From FEN-1088 sp031407985 (GTDB lineage Bacteria; Myxococcota_A; Polyangia; Fen-1088), in contig JANOJB010000358.1 in assembly GCA_031407985.1 (NCBI GenBank), positions 1 to 6,828 of the forward strand: a stretch of 6,828 nucleotides of DNA. Reading direction: 5' to 3'. This document shows, one piece after another, positions 1 through 6,828 of the stretch. Each line of letters starts with the position of its first letter. Within the stretch, counting starts at the first letter, position 1. The notes beneath the pieces were generated by a model. That model saw nothing but the letters and a program-made list of their open reading frames with translations, ran no database searches and was not told the DNA's origin. Both the position numbers and the translations under genes were made by a program.

Positions 1-1
1 C

Positions 2-2431
2 CTCTTCGCGGCCTATCAGTCGGGCGGTGCACTCATCAATCGTGCCCTCGACAATGCCAGGCAGGAACTCGGGCGCGCAGAGCGCACCATCACCCCCGTT
101 GACCTCGCCGCCAACGAAATCTACGACATTCTCCGCAAACGCCTTTTCACGCAGCTTCCCGACAAAGCGGAGATCGACGACATCGCGGACGCCTACGGAA
201 AGAAACTGGAGGAAGCCTCCAAATCCAAGGTCGCGAATCGCGGCGCGGAGGCCATCGCCGACGAGATTGCTGCGACGTATCCGTTTCACCCGCGCCTGAA
301 GAACGTCATCGCCCTGTTCAAGGAGAACGAGCAGTTCAAGCAGACCCGCGGCCTGATCGAGCTGGTCTCCCGCCTGCTCCGGTCCGTTTGGGAGAGGAAG
401 GCGAACGATGTCTTCCTGATCGGTCCCCAGCACTTCGACCTGGCGATCGCCGAGGTTCGGGACAAGCTCACCGAGATCTCCGGGATGCGCGACGTCATCG
501 CGAAGGACCTGTGGGACGCGCAGCTTTCCGCGCACGCCCAGGTGATCGACCTGCAGACCGGCAAGGAAGCCGCCACGCAGCTCGGCGCCCTGCTCCTCAC
601 CGCCAGCCTTTCGACCGCCGTGAACGCCGTGAAGGGCCTCACCCGCGAGGAGATGGTGGAATGCCTCGTCTCGCCGCTGCGTGAGCCGTCCGAGTTCCTG
701 GCGGCCTTCGAGGAGCTCGAGAAGGTCGCCTGGTACGTCCACCACACGCCGGAGGGCCGCTACTACTTCGACCGGCAGGAGAACCTCACGAAGCTCCTCC
801 AGAGCCTCGCCCACGATGCGCCCCAAAATCAGGTCGACGACCTCATCCGGCACCGCCTGAAGGAGATGTTCAAGCCGACGCGCAAGACGGTCTACGAGGA
901 CGTGCTGCCCCTGCCGAAGCTCGAGGACGTTGCCGACCGTGTGCGCAGGGGGCGCGTGCTCCTCGTCGTCAGCCCGGACTCGAAGATCCCACCTGAGGAG
1001 ATCCAGCGGTTCTTCGAGGGCCTGAGCCAGAAGAACAATCTGTGCGTGCTCACCGGCGACAAGACCGCCATGGGGAGCGTCGAGAAGGCCGCGCGCCAGC
1101 TCTACGCCGCGCAGAAGGCGGACGGCCGCATTCCGACGGGTCACCCGCAACGCGAAGATCTCGAGCACAAGCAGCAGACCTACGCGCTCGACTTCACGGC
1201 CACGATCCTCAACCTGTTCGACAAGGTTCTGTTCCCCATCCACCGGGCTGGGAAGGATTCCATGCTCGCGACGAAGGCGCTGGATGCTACGCGCGACAGC
1301 ATGAAGGACTTCAATGGCGAGGAACAGATCGAGAAGACGCTCACCGCGAACCCGCTGAAACTTTATCTCGACGTCGAGAAAGAGTTTGACGCGATTGTCG
1401 ACAAGGCGCAGGACCTGCTCTGGCCCGAGAACCAGGACGAGGCGCGCTGGTCCGATGTCGCCGACCGCTGCGCCGAGCAGGCCGGTATGCCGTGGCTGCC
1501 GCCGAAGGGCCTCGATACGCTGAAGTTGATCGCGTGCAATCGCGGGAAGTGGGAGGACCTCGGGAACGGGTACGTCACGAAGAAACCGAAGAAAAAGCGT
1601 ACCTCGGTCCAGGTGATCGCGGATTCCGAGCCGGATGACCTGGGCCGTGTCCGGCTGCGCGTCAACGCTCAGAACGCCGGACCTGCGCCGCGCATCCACT
1701 ATGCCGAGGACGCGCCGGTTTCCGACGCCAGCCCACAGCTCAAGGACAACCCCTACACGACGGCCGCCCTGCATGTGGGCTTCCTGGTGTGCGATGTCAC
1801 GAACCAGTACGAGACGGGCGACCCGGTGGTCTGGGCCAACAAGCTGGTCCTTCGAAACCAGCTCACCGAGAAAGGCATCCGGCGCAGCGTGGAGTTGCTC
1901 TGCGCACCCAAGGGCGAGATCCGGTACACACTCGACGGCAGCGAGCCGAGGAACGGCACGGCATACGATGGGCCGATCGCTCTCGGCGACGGGGACATGC
2001 TGCTGCGGGCGATCGCTGAGGCCGACGGACTGGAGACCAAGGCGGATTTCCGCTTCCCGGCGAAGGGCAAGAAGGGCGTCGTGATCGACGACGTGAAGCC
2101 CGGCCGCCTCGTCTCCCGTACAGGGCGCAAATTGGACTCGCGCAGCAAGACCTTCGAGGGGCTAAAGCAGGCCGCCGGGCGCTCAGCGACGATCGAAGGC
2201 ATCGTCCTCACCGTGGGCCAAGGCAGCCAGATGATCTCCGTGAACGTCGGCGAGCTCGCGGTGGACGCGCCGTTCATCGAAGCGTTGCTCGTGAAGGTGC
2301 TCGAGAAGTTCACACCCGACACGCCCGTCACCATGACCTTCCGCAAGGCCCACTTCCTGTCGGGTCACGACCTGAAGGACTTCGCCGGGAAGCTCGGGAT
2401 CGACCTGCAGCTGGGAGACGTCGAGCAGTGA
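2..2431 (+). CDS. DUF499-family anti-phage-associated ATPase, 5'-truncated by window edge
   Basis: The frame is open from base 2 to the TGA at 2429-2431, giving 809 visible residues. The gene starts upstream; the ATG at 485 is internal, since clear family sequence precedes it. DUF499 proteins are usually about 1000-1100 residues with an N-terminal AAA+/P-loop domain, so the Walker A region is probably missing on the left and ATP binding cannot be confirmed here. Visible landmarks (residues counted from base 2) are YPFHP at 93-97 and QTRG at 114-117, both typical of the end of the DUF499 ATPase core; a central region including LLVVSPDSKIP near 320; a basic linker KKPKKKR at 527-533; a beta-rich segment at about 540-615; and a chitobiase/hexosaminidase-C-like module at about 615-690 containing GEIRYTLDGSEP (638-649). 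No signal peptide can be judged. Its role is inferred as the motor or switch of a defence complex with the DUF3780 protein and methyltransferase encoded directly downstream. Family assignment is firm; mechanism is not known to me. Confidence 0.9.
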   Translation, partial: LFAAYQSGGALINRALDNARQELGRAERTITPVDLAANEIYDILRKRLFTQLPDKAEIDDIADAYGKKLEEASKSKVANRGAEAIADEIAATYPFHPRLKNVIALFKENEQFKQTRGLIELVSRLLRSVWERKANDVFLIGPQHFDLAIAEVRDKLTEISGMRDVIAKDLWDAQLSAHAQVIDLQTGKEAATQLGALLLTASLSTAVNAVKGLTREEMVECLVSPLREPSEFLAAFEELEKVAWYVHHTPEGRYYFDRQENLTKLLQSLAHDAPQNQVDDLIRHRLKEMFKPTRKTVYEDVLPLPKLEDVADRVRRGRVLLVVSPDSKIPPEEIQRFFEGLSQKNNLCVLTGDKTAMGSVEKAARQLYAAQKADGRIPTGHPQREDLEHKQQTYALDFTATILNLFDKVLFPIHRAGKDSMLATKALDATRDSMKDFNGEEQIEKTLTANPLKLYLDVEKEFDAIVDKAQDLLWPENQDEARWSDVADRCAEQAGMPWLPPKGLDTLKLIACNRGKWEDLGNGYVTKKPKKKRTSVQVIADSEPDDLGRVRLRVNAQNAGPAPRIHYAEDAPVSDASPQLKDNPYTTAALHVGFLVCDVTNQYETGDPVVWANKLVLRNQLTEKGIRRSVELLCAPKGEIRYTLDGSEPRNGTAYDGPIALGDGDMLLRAIAEADGLETKADFRFPAKGKKGVVIDDVKPGRLVSRTGRKLDSRSKTFEGLKQAAGRSATIEGIVLTVGQGSQMISVNVGELAVDAPFIEALLVKVLEKFTPDTPVTMTFRKAHFLSGHDLKDFAGKLGIDLQLGDVEQ
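2413..2417 (+). promoter_or_regulatory. Ribosome binding site for the DUF3780 gene
   Basis: GGGAG lies inside the 3' end of the DUF499 gene, 10 bases before the GTG at 2428. Together with the 4-base GTGA stop/start overlap it supports the GTG start. Spacing is slightly long, so translational coupling to the upstream gene probably matters more than this site. Confidence 0.45.
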
Positions 2432-3003
2432 CGGTGCGGCCGAAGACGGTGGACTTCGGTGCACAGGACACCTTCGGCGCCCACCTCTTTCGCGTCGAGA
2501 TCCCAGCCTCGCGGAACGAGTCGGTCGAGATCGTCGAGGACTACGGTTATCTGGGCGAGGAACGGGGCATTCCACGCGGCGAGGACCGTGTCGTGCTCGT
2601 GCGCCACGCCTGGTCGGCGATCGCCGACATTGCCCGCCGCGAGTTCAACGACCGCTTGAAGGCCGCCGGCATCCTGACGGGGCGCTGGCACACGGGGACG
2701 AACCTTGTCGACCGGTTGCTTGGCAAGGAGCTGTGCGTGTTGGCGTGGGCCGCCGAGACGGCGAACCCGGACCAGATACCTGTGATCTGCAGCAAGTGGG
2801 CCGCGCTCCGCCCTGAGGAGCGCTGGTGGCTCTTCTCGATGACGGTCGCCGAGGCCGGCCTGCCTGAGGACACGCAGCGTGGCTGGCGGCGTGCGCTGTT
2901 TTTTGCCTTGTCCGACGGGGAGAAACCCGCGGTTCGTAAGCGCCGCCCGCGCCCGGTCGAGCAGGATCTGTTCAAGCTTCCGCTCTTCAAGGAAGTCGAA
3001 TGA
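2428..3003 (+). CDS. DUF3780-family anti-phage-associated protein
   Basis: A 191-residue protein starting at GTG; the next in-frame Met is far inside the protein, and the GTGA overlap with the DUF499 stop supports this start. Recognised as DUF3780 from length, position between DUF499 and DUF1156 genes, and family-like segments: HLFRVEIP near the N-terminus, LLGKELCVLAWAAE in the middle, and LRPEERWWLFSMTVAEAG followed by GWRRALFFALSDGEKP towards the C-terminus. No membrane segment, signal peptide or catalytic motif is evident. The last 25 or so residues form a basic, proline-rich, probably flexible tail (RKRRPRP) ending in EQDLFKLPLFKEVE (178-191), which looks like a short docking peptide. 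Its biochemical function is unknown to me. The strict coupling to both neighbours suggests a stoichiometric subunit or adaptor of the same complex; that is inference from context. Confidence 0.86.
   Translation: MTVRPKTVDFGAQDTFGAHLFRVEIPASRNESVEIVEDYGYLGEERGIPRGEDRVVLVRHAWSAIADIARREFNDRLKAAGILTGRWHTGTNLVDRLLGKELCVLAWAAETANPDQIPVICSKWAALRPEERWWLFSMTVAEAGLPEDTQRGWRRALFFALSDGEKPAVRKRRPRPVEQDLFKLPLFKEVE
2989..2995 (+). promoter_or_regulatory. Ribosome binding site for the DUF1156 methyltransferase gene
   Basis: AAGGAAG lies within the last codons of the DUF3780 gene, with its AAGGA core 6 bases before the ATG at 3000. Good match and spacing confirm the start that overlaps the upstream stop as ATGA. 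Confidence 0.65.
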
Positions 3004-6000
3004 ACCCCGCCGTGATCCCGTTCTCGCTCAAGGACGCGCCGTCGTTGATCGAACGCCTGCTGCCCGTGCAAAAGCTTTCCGCAGAGGCGTACAAGGAGCA
3101 GATGGCGAACGTTGGGAAGACGCTCACCGCGCTGGGCAGCTATTGGAAGGGGCGCAAGCCGCTCATCTTGAACAAGGCCTGCATCCTGGGCTGCCTGTTG
3201 CCGGCGACCAGCGACGCTACGCGAGACTTGGAGATCTTCGAGAAGTTGATGGCGATGGACGACGAGTCCTTCGTGGTCCGGTGGCCTCGCCGTCCTCGGC
3301 CTGCCGAGATCCTCGCCAAGTTGTCCATCGCCTGCATCGCAGACTACTTCGACGTCACCCCGGCCGACATTCTGCCGGCGGCCGCGCCTGTAGACTGGTC
3401 GCTGCCGGGATACGACGCTGTACGGGTCGTCTGGCGCCAGGATCTGCCAGAGATCGAGCGGCGCCACCTCGAGGCGCAAATGCTCCCGGCGGTGCCGTAC
3501 CGCGACCGCGTGAACAAAGCCAGGCGGCCCGAGGAGGTGATGACGACCGTCCACGACCACATCTGGAACGCCGTGAACGCCCACCTCGGAACGAATGCCC
3601 ACGCGTTCCCGGAATTGGTGGAGCAACTCGGGATCATGCGCTTTGGCCGTCGCCCACGCATGGGCGACACATTCTGCGGCTCTGGGCAGATCCCATTCGA
3701 GGCGGCCCGGCTCGGCTGCGACGTGTACGCCTCCGACCTCAACCCGGTGGCCTGCATGCTCACTTGGGGTGCCCTCAACATCATCGGTGGCTCCGTCGAG
3801 AGTCGTGAACAGCTGAGCATCGACGAGCGGGCCATGGTGGCGTGGCTGCAAGCAGAGATTGAAACGCTAGGTGTTGAGACTGACGGAAGCGGCTGGCACG
3901 CGCGCGCCTACCTCTATTGCGTTGAGACCGTATGTCCGTCCAGTGGTTGGGTTGTACCTCTTCTGCCGTCTCGAATTGTCAGCATCGATGACGCGGCGAT
4001 TGCCGATCTTCTGCCCGATCCAGTTGGCAAGCGCTACGAGATACGAATTCGCAGCGAGGTCAGCCCAAAGGAAATGGAGGACGCCAAGACGGGAACGATT
4101 GGCCGGGAAGGTAAGTTTGGCGAAGCGTTCTTGAGTCACCAAGTGGACGGCAGGACCCACAAGACCAAGATCACGACGCTACGCGGTGATTACCAGAAGC
4201 CCGATGGGACAATCGGTAACCGGTTACGCTTATGGGAGAAACATGATTTCACTGCTCGACCCGACGATCTCTTGCAGGAACGCCTCTACTGCATCCAATG
4301 GACACGACCGAAGAGGAAGGGCAATGGAATTGAGTACGAGTTTCGGTCGGTAACCGCGGATGATATCCGCCGCGAACGCGTTGTTGAAGCGTATGTGGCT
4401 CAACACTTGCCGGACTGGCAGCTCGTCGGCTGGGTGCCTGACATGCGAATAGAGGTCGGTGGGCCGCCGCGCTATCAGGGGCTTGACTTGGTTCGAGCCC
4501 GTGGGTGGACACACTGGCATCACCTGTTCAATCCACGGCAACTGCTGGTGAACGGACTGCTCAATAGTCGGTCGGATGCTCGGCTCAAGCCAGCGGTTGC
4601 CAATGTCGTGGCGCACAACGCCAAGCTCAGCATGTGGGACTCTTCTGGAGGCGGGCGAGCGGGCGTGAAGAATGTGTTCGCGAACCAAGCACTGAACACT
4701 CTCTACAACTATGGCACGCGCGGCAGCGCATACGTCACGCAACTGGTAGCACGGGACTACAAGAGATATCCGTTGCCGTCCAATTGTCGGCAATCTGTCT
4801 CTGCGATGGCAGCAGATCAAGTCGTGACGTCGTCGGATCTCTACATAACTGACCCGCCATATGGCGATGCTGTGAAATACGAGGAGATCCTGGATTTCTT
4901 CGTCGCTTGGCTGAGGAAGAACCCGCCGCCGGAGTTTTCGTCTTGGGTATGGGACGGCCGTCGCGCGCTTGCCACCCAGGGTGGTGGCGAGGACTTTCGT
5001 CGCAGCATGGTGGCCGCCTACAAACGCATGACTGGATGCATGCCGGACAACGGCATCCAGGTGGTCATGTTCACCAATCAGTCGAGTTCTATCTGGGCGG
5101 ATATGGCAAACATCGTCTGGGCCTCCGGACTCCACGTGACCGCGGCCTGGTACGTCGCCACCGAGACCGATTGCCCTCTACGAGACGGGAGCCACGTCAA
5201 GGGCACCGTGCTCCTCGTTCTTCGGAGGCGTCAAGGCTTGCTCAAGACCACCCGCGACGACCTCGCCTGGGAAATCCAGGAGGAGGTTGAGGCCCAGGTG
5301 CAGGCGCTCACCGGTCTCAACCAAGACGCGAAGGGCCTCTATCGCGACGAAAACGTCTTCGAGGATGCCGATGTCCAGATGGCCGGGTATGCGGCAGCCC
5401 TGCGCGTCCTTACCCGCTACGCCCTCATTGACGGCCGCGACATGACCGTCGAGGCTCTCCGACCACGCATCAAGGGCGAAATCACGTTCGTGGACGGGCT
5501 GATCGAGTTTGCGGTAGACACAGCGAACCAGTGTCTCGTGCCGCAGGGCATCCCGAAAGCGCATTGGGACAAGCTCGCCGGCGCCGAGCGCTTCTACCTG
5601 AAGATGCTCGACCTCGAAGCCCGCGGCGTCAAGACGCTCGACAACTACCAGAACTTTGCAAAGGCGTTTAAGGTGCGGGACTTCCACGTGCTTATGGGTG
5701 AGCAGCGAGCCAACCACGCCCGGCTCCGCAGCGCCGCCGAGTTCGGCAGGGCGGAGATGAGCGAAGGCTCCGAACTGCACCAGTCCGTGCTGCGGGCCGC
5801 GCTCTACGCCGTGAGGGAACTCGTAAACAACGTGGACGGGAACGAAGTGCTGGCGCACCTCACGCTCAATGTTTCCAACTATTATGGCGACATGACGCAG
5901 CGGGACCTCGCCGTAGCACTCGCCGACTACCTCGCCCGCCGGCTGGAGGAGCGCCGGCCTGAAGAAGCGAGCGCTGCACGTGTCCTGCGCGAGCTGGTGA

Positions 6001-6020
6001 AGAACCAGCGGCTCGGATAG
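3000..6020 (+). CDS. DUF1156-type adenine-specific DNA methyltransferase (anti-phage-associated)
   Basis: A complete 1006-residue protein predicted to transfer a methyl group from S-adenosylmethionine to DNA, most likely at adenine N6. Residues about 6-75 match the DUF1156 N-terminal domain. Motif I (SAM binding) is DTFCGSGQIPFEA at 223-235, with the acidic residue of SDLNP at 245-249 as motif II. The catalytic motif IV is DPPYGD at 618-623. The order motif I, long insert, motif IV resembles alpha-class amino-methyltransferases, where target recognition lies between them; the insert is about 370 residues. It holds family landmarks YLYCVETVCPSSGW (C307, C312), ERLYCIQW (C431) and RGWTHWHHLFNPRQL (501-515). 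Strands after DPPY include IQVVMFTNQ and GTVLLVLRRR. The C-terminal 260 or so residues are a mainly helical region typical of this family. The start overlaps the upstream stop (ATGA), implying coupling. Base composition falls across roughly 3841-4920. Likely role: self-marking DNA in a defence operon; target site unknown. Confidence 0.93.
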   Translation: MNPAVIPFSLKDAPSLIERLLPVQKLSAEAYKEQMANVGKTLTALGSYWKGRKPLILNKACILGCLLPATSDATRDLEIFEKLMAMDDESFVVRWPRRPRPAEILAKLSIACIADYFDVTPADILPAAAPVDWSLPGYDAVRVVWRQDLPEIERRHLEAQMLPAVPYRDRVNKARRPEEVMTTVHDHIWNAVNAHLGTNAHAFPELVEQLGIMRFGRRPRMGDTFCGSGQIPFEAARLGCDVYASDLNPVACMLTWGALNIIGGSVESREQLSIDERAMVAWLQAEIETLGVETDGSGWHARAYLYCVETVCPSSGWVVPLLPSRIVSIDDAAIADLLPDPVGKRYEIRIRSEVSPKEMEDAKTGTIGREGKFGEAFLSHQVDGRTHKTKITTLRGDYQKPDGTIGNRLRLWEKHDFTARPDDLLQERLYCIQWTRPKRKGNGIEYEFRSVTADDIRRERVVEAYVAQHLPDWQLVGWVPDMRIEVGGPPRYQGLDLVRARGWTHWHHLFNPRQLLVNGLLNSRSDARLKPAVANVVAHNAKLSMWDSSGGGRAGVKNVFANQALNTLYNYGTRGSAYVTQLVARDYKRYPLPSNCRQSVSAMAADQVVTSSDLYITDPPYGDAVKYEEILDFFVAWLRKNPPPEFSSWVWDGRRALATQGGGEDFRRSMVAAYKRMTGCMPDNGIQVVMFTNQSSSIWADMANIVWASGLHVTAAWYVATETDCPLRDGSHVKGTVLLVLRRRQGLLKTTRDDLAWEIQEEVEAQVQALTGLNQDAKGLYRDENVFEDADVQMAGYAAALRVLTRYALIDGRDMTVEALRPRIKGEITFVDGLIEFAVDTANQCLVPQGIPKAHWDKLAGAERFYLKMLDLEARGVKTLDNYQNFAKAFKVRDFHVLMGEQRANHARLRSAAEFGRAEMSEGSELHQSVLRAALYAVRELVNNVDGNEVLAHLTLNVSNYYGDMTQRDLAVALADYLARRLEERRPEEASAARVLRELVKNQRLG
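3841..4920 (+). other. Low-GC segment within the methyltransferase gene, probable target-recognition region
   Basis: Hand counting gives about 57% G+C over these 1080 bases, with several 60-base lines at 50%, against mostly 63-70% in sampled lines on either side (for example 3541, 3661, 3721, 5221, 5281 and 5581), although 4981-5100 is intermediate at 57-60%. Codon use shifts too, with more A/T-ending codons. The segment covers residues about 281-640, from after motifs I and II to just past DPPY, and the reading frame is uninterrupted. Inference: this part was exchanged by recombination, as is common for specificity domains of modification enzymes. An alternative is relaxed codon selection in a fast-evolving region. 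Confidence 0.55.
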
Positions 6021-6024
6021 GGCC

Positions 6025-6029
6025 GGGGA
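6025..6029 (+). promoter_or_regulatory. Ribosome binding site for the DUF4062 gene
   Basis: GGGGA in the 16-base gap after the methyltransferase stop, 7 bases before the ATG at 6037. A partial Shine-Dalgarno match at good spacing. The gap is too short for a separate promoter plus terminator, so read-through from the upstream genes is expected. Confidence 0.45.
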
Positions 6030-6036
6030 TCCGCAC

Positions 6037-6828
6037 ATGGCCACCACGTCGATCTTCATCAGCAGCGTCCAGAAGGAACTGGCCGAGGAACGCCGTGCGG
6101 TGAAGGCGTTCGTCGAGGGCGACCCGCTCCTGCGACTGTTCTTTCGCGTGTCCCTGTTCGAGGATCAGCCTGCCGCCGACCGCCGCGCCGGGAACGTGTA
6201 CCTGCGCGAGGTGGATCGGTGCGGGATCTACGTCGGCCTGTTCGGGAACGAGTACGGCTTCGAGGACGGCGACGGCGTGTCGCCCACCGAACGGGAGTTC
6301 GACCGGGCCACGAAGAAAGGCAAGCCGCGGCTGATCTTTGTGAAGGGCGCTGTCGACAAGACCCGGCATCCGAAGATGGCCGCGCTGGTCCGGAAGGCGG
6401 CTGGCCAGCTCCTGCGGCGGCGTTTCGGCAGCACGCCGGAACTTGTCGCCGCGCTCTACGCGAGCCTTGTCGATCACCTCAAGCACGGCGGCGCCGTGAG
6501 GACGTTGCCCTTCGATGCGTCGGCGCCGGAAAACGCGACGCTGGCCGACATCTCGCGGCCAAAGGTGCGCGCCTTCCTTGTCCGTGCCCGGGCGGAGCGG
6601 CACTTCGCTCTGGCGGAGAACACTCCGGCCGAGGCGGTGCTCCAGCATCTGAACCTGCTCGACGGCGACCGGCCGACGCACGCGGCAATCCTGCTCTTCG
6701 GGGTGGACCCGCAGCGGTTCCTGACGACCTCTGAAGTGAAGTGCTTGCACTTCCATGGCACGGAGATCCAGAAACCCATTCCCTCGTACCAGATCTACAA
6801 GGGCACGGTGTTCGAGCTCGTCGATCAG
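6037..6828 (+). CDS. DUF4062 domain fused to RecG-C-like ATP-binding protein, 3'-truncated by window edge
   Basis: Open from ATG 6037 to the last base, 264 residues visible with no stop. Residues 1 to about 105 match DUF4062: the N-terminal strand TSIFISSVQKELAEERRAV (4-22), DRCGIYVGLFGNEYG (60-74) and GVSPTEREFDRATKKGKP (80-97) followed by the strand LIFVKG. DUF4062 is regarded as TIR-like in fold and is often found at the N-terminus of signalling or STAND-type proteins; no enzymatic activity can be claimed from sequence. Residues about 106-185 form a helical, basic linker. From about 195 the sequence (AVLQHLNLLDGDRPTHAA, then ILLFGVDPQRF) resembles the middle of the AlbA_2/RecG-C-like ATP-binding proteins, in which an ATPase domain and a winged helix normally follow; those parts would lie beyond the window. 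Here DUF4062 appears to take the place usually held by AlbA_2. Sixteen bases separate it from the methyltransferase, suggesting the same operon. Role inferred: sensor, regulator or effector of the defence locus. Confidence 0.82.
   Translation, partial: MATTSIFISSVQKELAEERRAVKAFVEGDPLLRLFFRVSLFEDQPAADRRAGNVYLREVDRCGIYVGLFGNEYGFEDGDGVSPTEREFDRATKKGKPRLIFVKGAVDKTRHPKMAALVRKAAGQLLRRRFGSTPELVAALYASLVDHLKHGGAVRTLPFDASAPENATLADISRPKVRAFLVRARAERHFALAENTPAEAVLQHLNLLDGDRPTHAAILLFGVDPQRFLTTSEVKCLHFHGTEIQKPIPSYQIYKGTVFELVDQ

Noticed and set aside
485..487. ATG at 485 as the start of the first gene
   Set aside because: The same frame is open back to base 2 and encodes DUF499 landmarks (YPFHP, QTRG) upstream, so this Met is internal.
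2879..3808. 309-codon open frame on the plus strand in another phase
   Set aside because: Arg/Pro/Ala-rich out-of-frame shadow of the DUF3780 and methyltransferase genes.
2547..3851. 434-codon open frame on the minus strand
   Set aside because: It lies across the DUF3780 gene and the start of the methyltransferase, both with strong family matches. Its protein is a low-complexity, Arg/His/Val-rich composition typical of antisense frames in GC-rich DNA.
4230..5135. 301-codon open frame on the minus strand
   Set aside because: Fully antisense to the methyltransferase catalytic region including DPPY; no recognisable domain in the translated product.
6021..6036. Intergenic gap as a terminator or promoter
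   Set aside because: Only 16 bases, with no inverted repeat, T-run or promoter-like elements; it holds just a ribosome binding site.
5178..6059. 293-codon open frame on the minus strand, and an overlapping one at 5866-6756
   Set aside because: Both are antisense to the methyltransferase C-terminus and the DUF4062 gene, with biased composition and no family resemblance.
6219..6734. 171-codon plus-strand frame near the right end
   Set aside because: Out of phase with the DUF4062 gene that starts at 6037 and has clear domain matches; the alternative product is Arg/Ala/Gly-rich with no match.
1..6828. CRISPR array, tRNA/rRNA, insertion sequence or attachment-site repeats
   Set aside because: I saw no regularly spaced direct repeats, no tRNA-like clover sequence, no transposase-like translation and no terminal inverted repeats; nearly every base is coding.

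Overview
The window is a dense stretch of GC-rich bacterial (or possibly archaeal) DNA with four genes, all on the + strand. No non-coding gap exceeds 16 bases, so no region of 300 bases lacks a gene. Sampled lines run mostly at 60-70% G+C, codon use is strongly GC-ending, and the starts have recognisable Shine-Dalgarno sequences. I cannot name the host: nothing here is a taxonomic marker, and the content is accessory (defence-island type) rather than core.

Layout: (1) positions 2-2431, the 3' part of a large DUF499-family ATPase gene that enters from the left edge. (2) 2428-3003, a DUF3780-family gene whose GTG start overlaps the previous stop (GTGA). (3) 3000-6020, a 1006-residue DUF1156-type adenine DNA methyltransferase whose ATG overlaps the previous stop (ATGA). 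(4) 6037-6828, the start of a gene after a 16-base gap. It encodes an N-terminal DUF4062 domain (TIR-like fold by family knowledge) joined to the start of a region resembling the RecG-C-like ATP-binding proteins, and it runs off the right edge.

The DUF499-DUF3780-DUF1156 trio is a recognised anti-phage-associated gene set. From memory it corresponds to, or is close to, the helicase-methylase-ATPase loci called Hma; I could not check this. By inference, the methyltransferase marks host DNA, the DUF499 ATPase and DUF3780 work with it, and a helicase and/or nuclease would lie outside the window. The tight overlaps imply one translationally coupled transcript, with its promoter upstream of position 1.

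The most interesting points are the DUF4062 fusion as an apparent fourth operon member; a G+C drop (about 57% over 3841-4920 against mostly 63-70% in sampled flanks) covering the presumed target-recognition part of the methyltransferase, which suggests a specificity-domain exchange; a chitobiase-C-terminal-like beta domain inside the DUF499 ATPase; and a possible sliding-clamp-binding-like tail on the DUF3780 protein.
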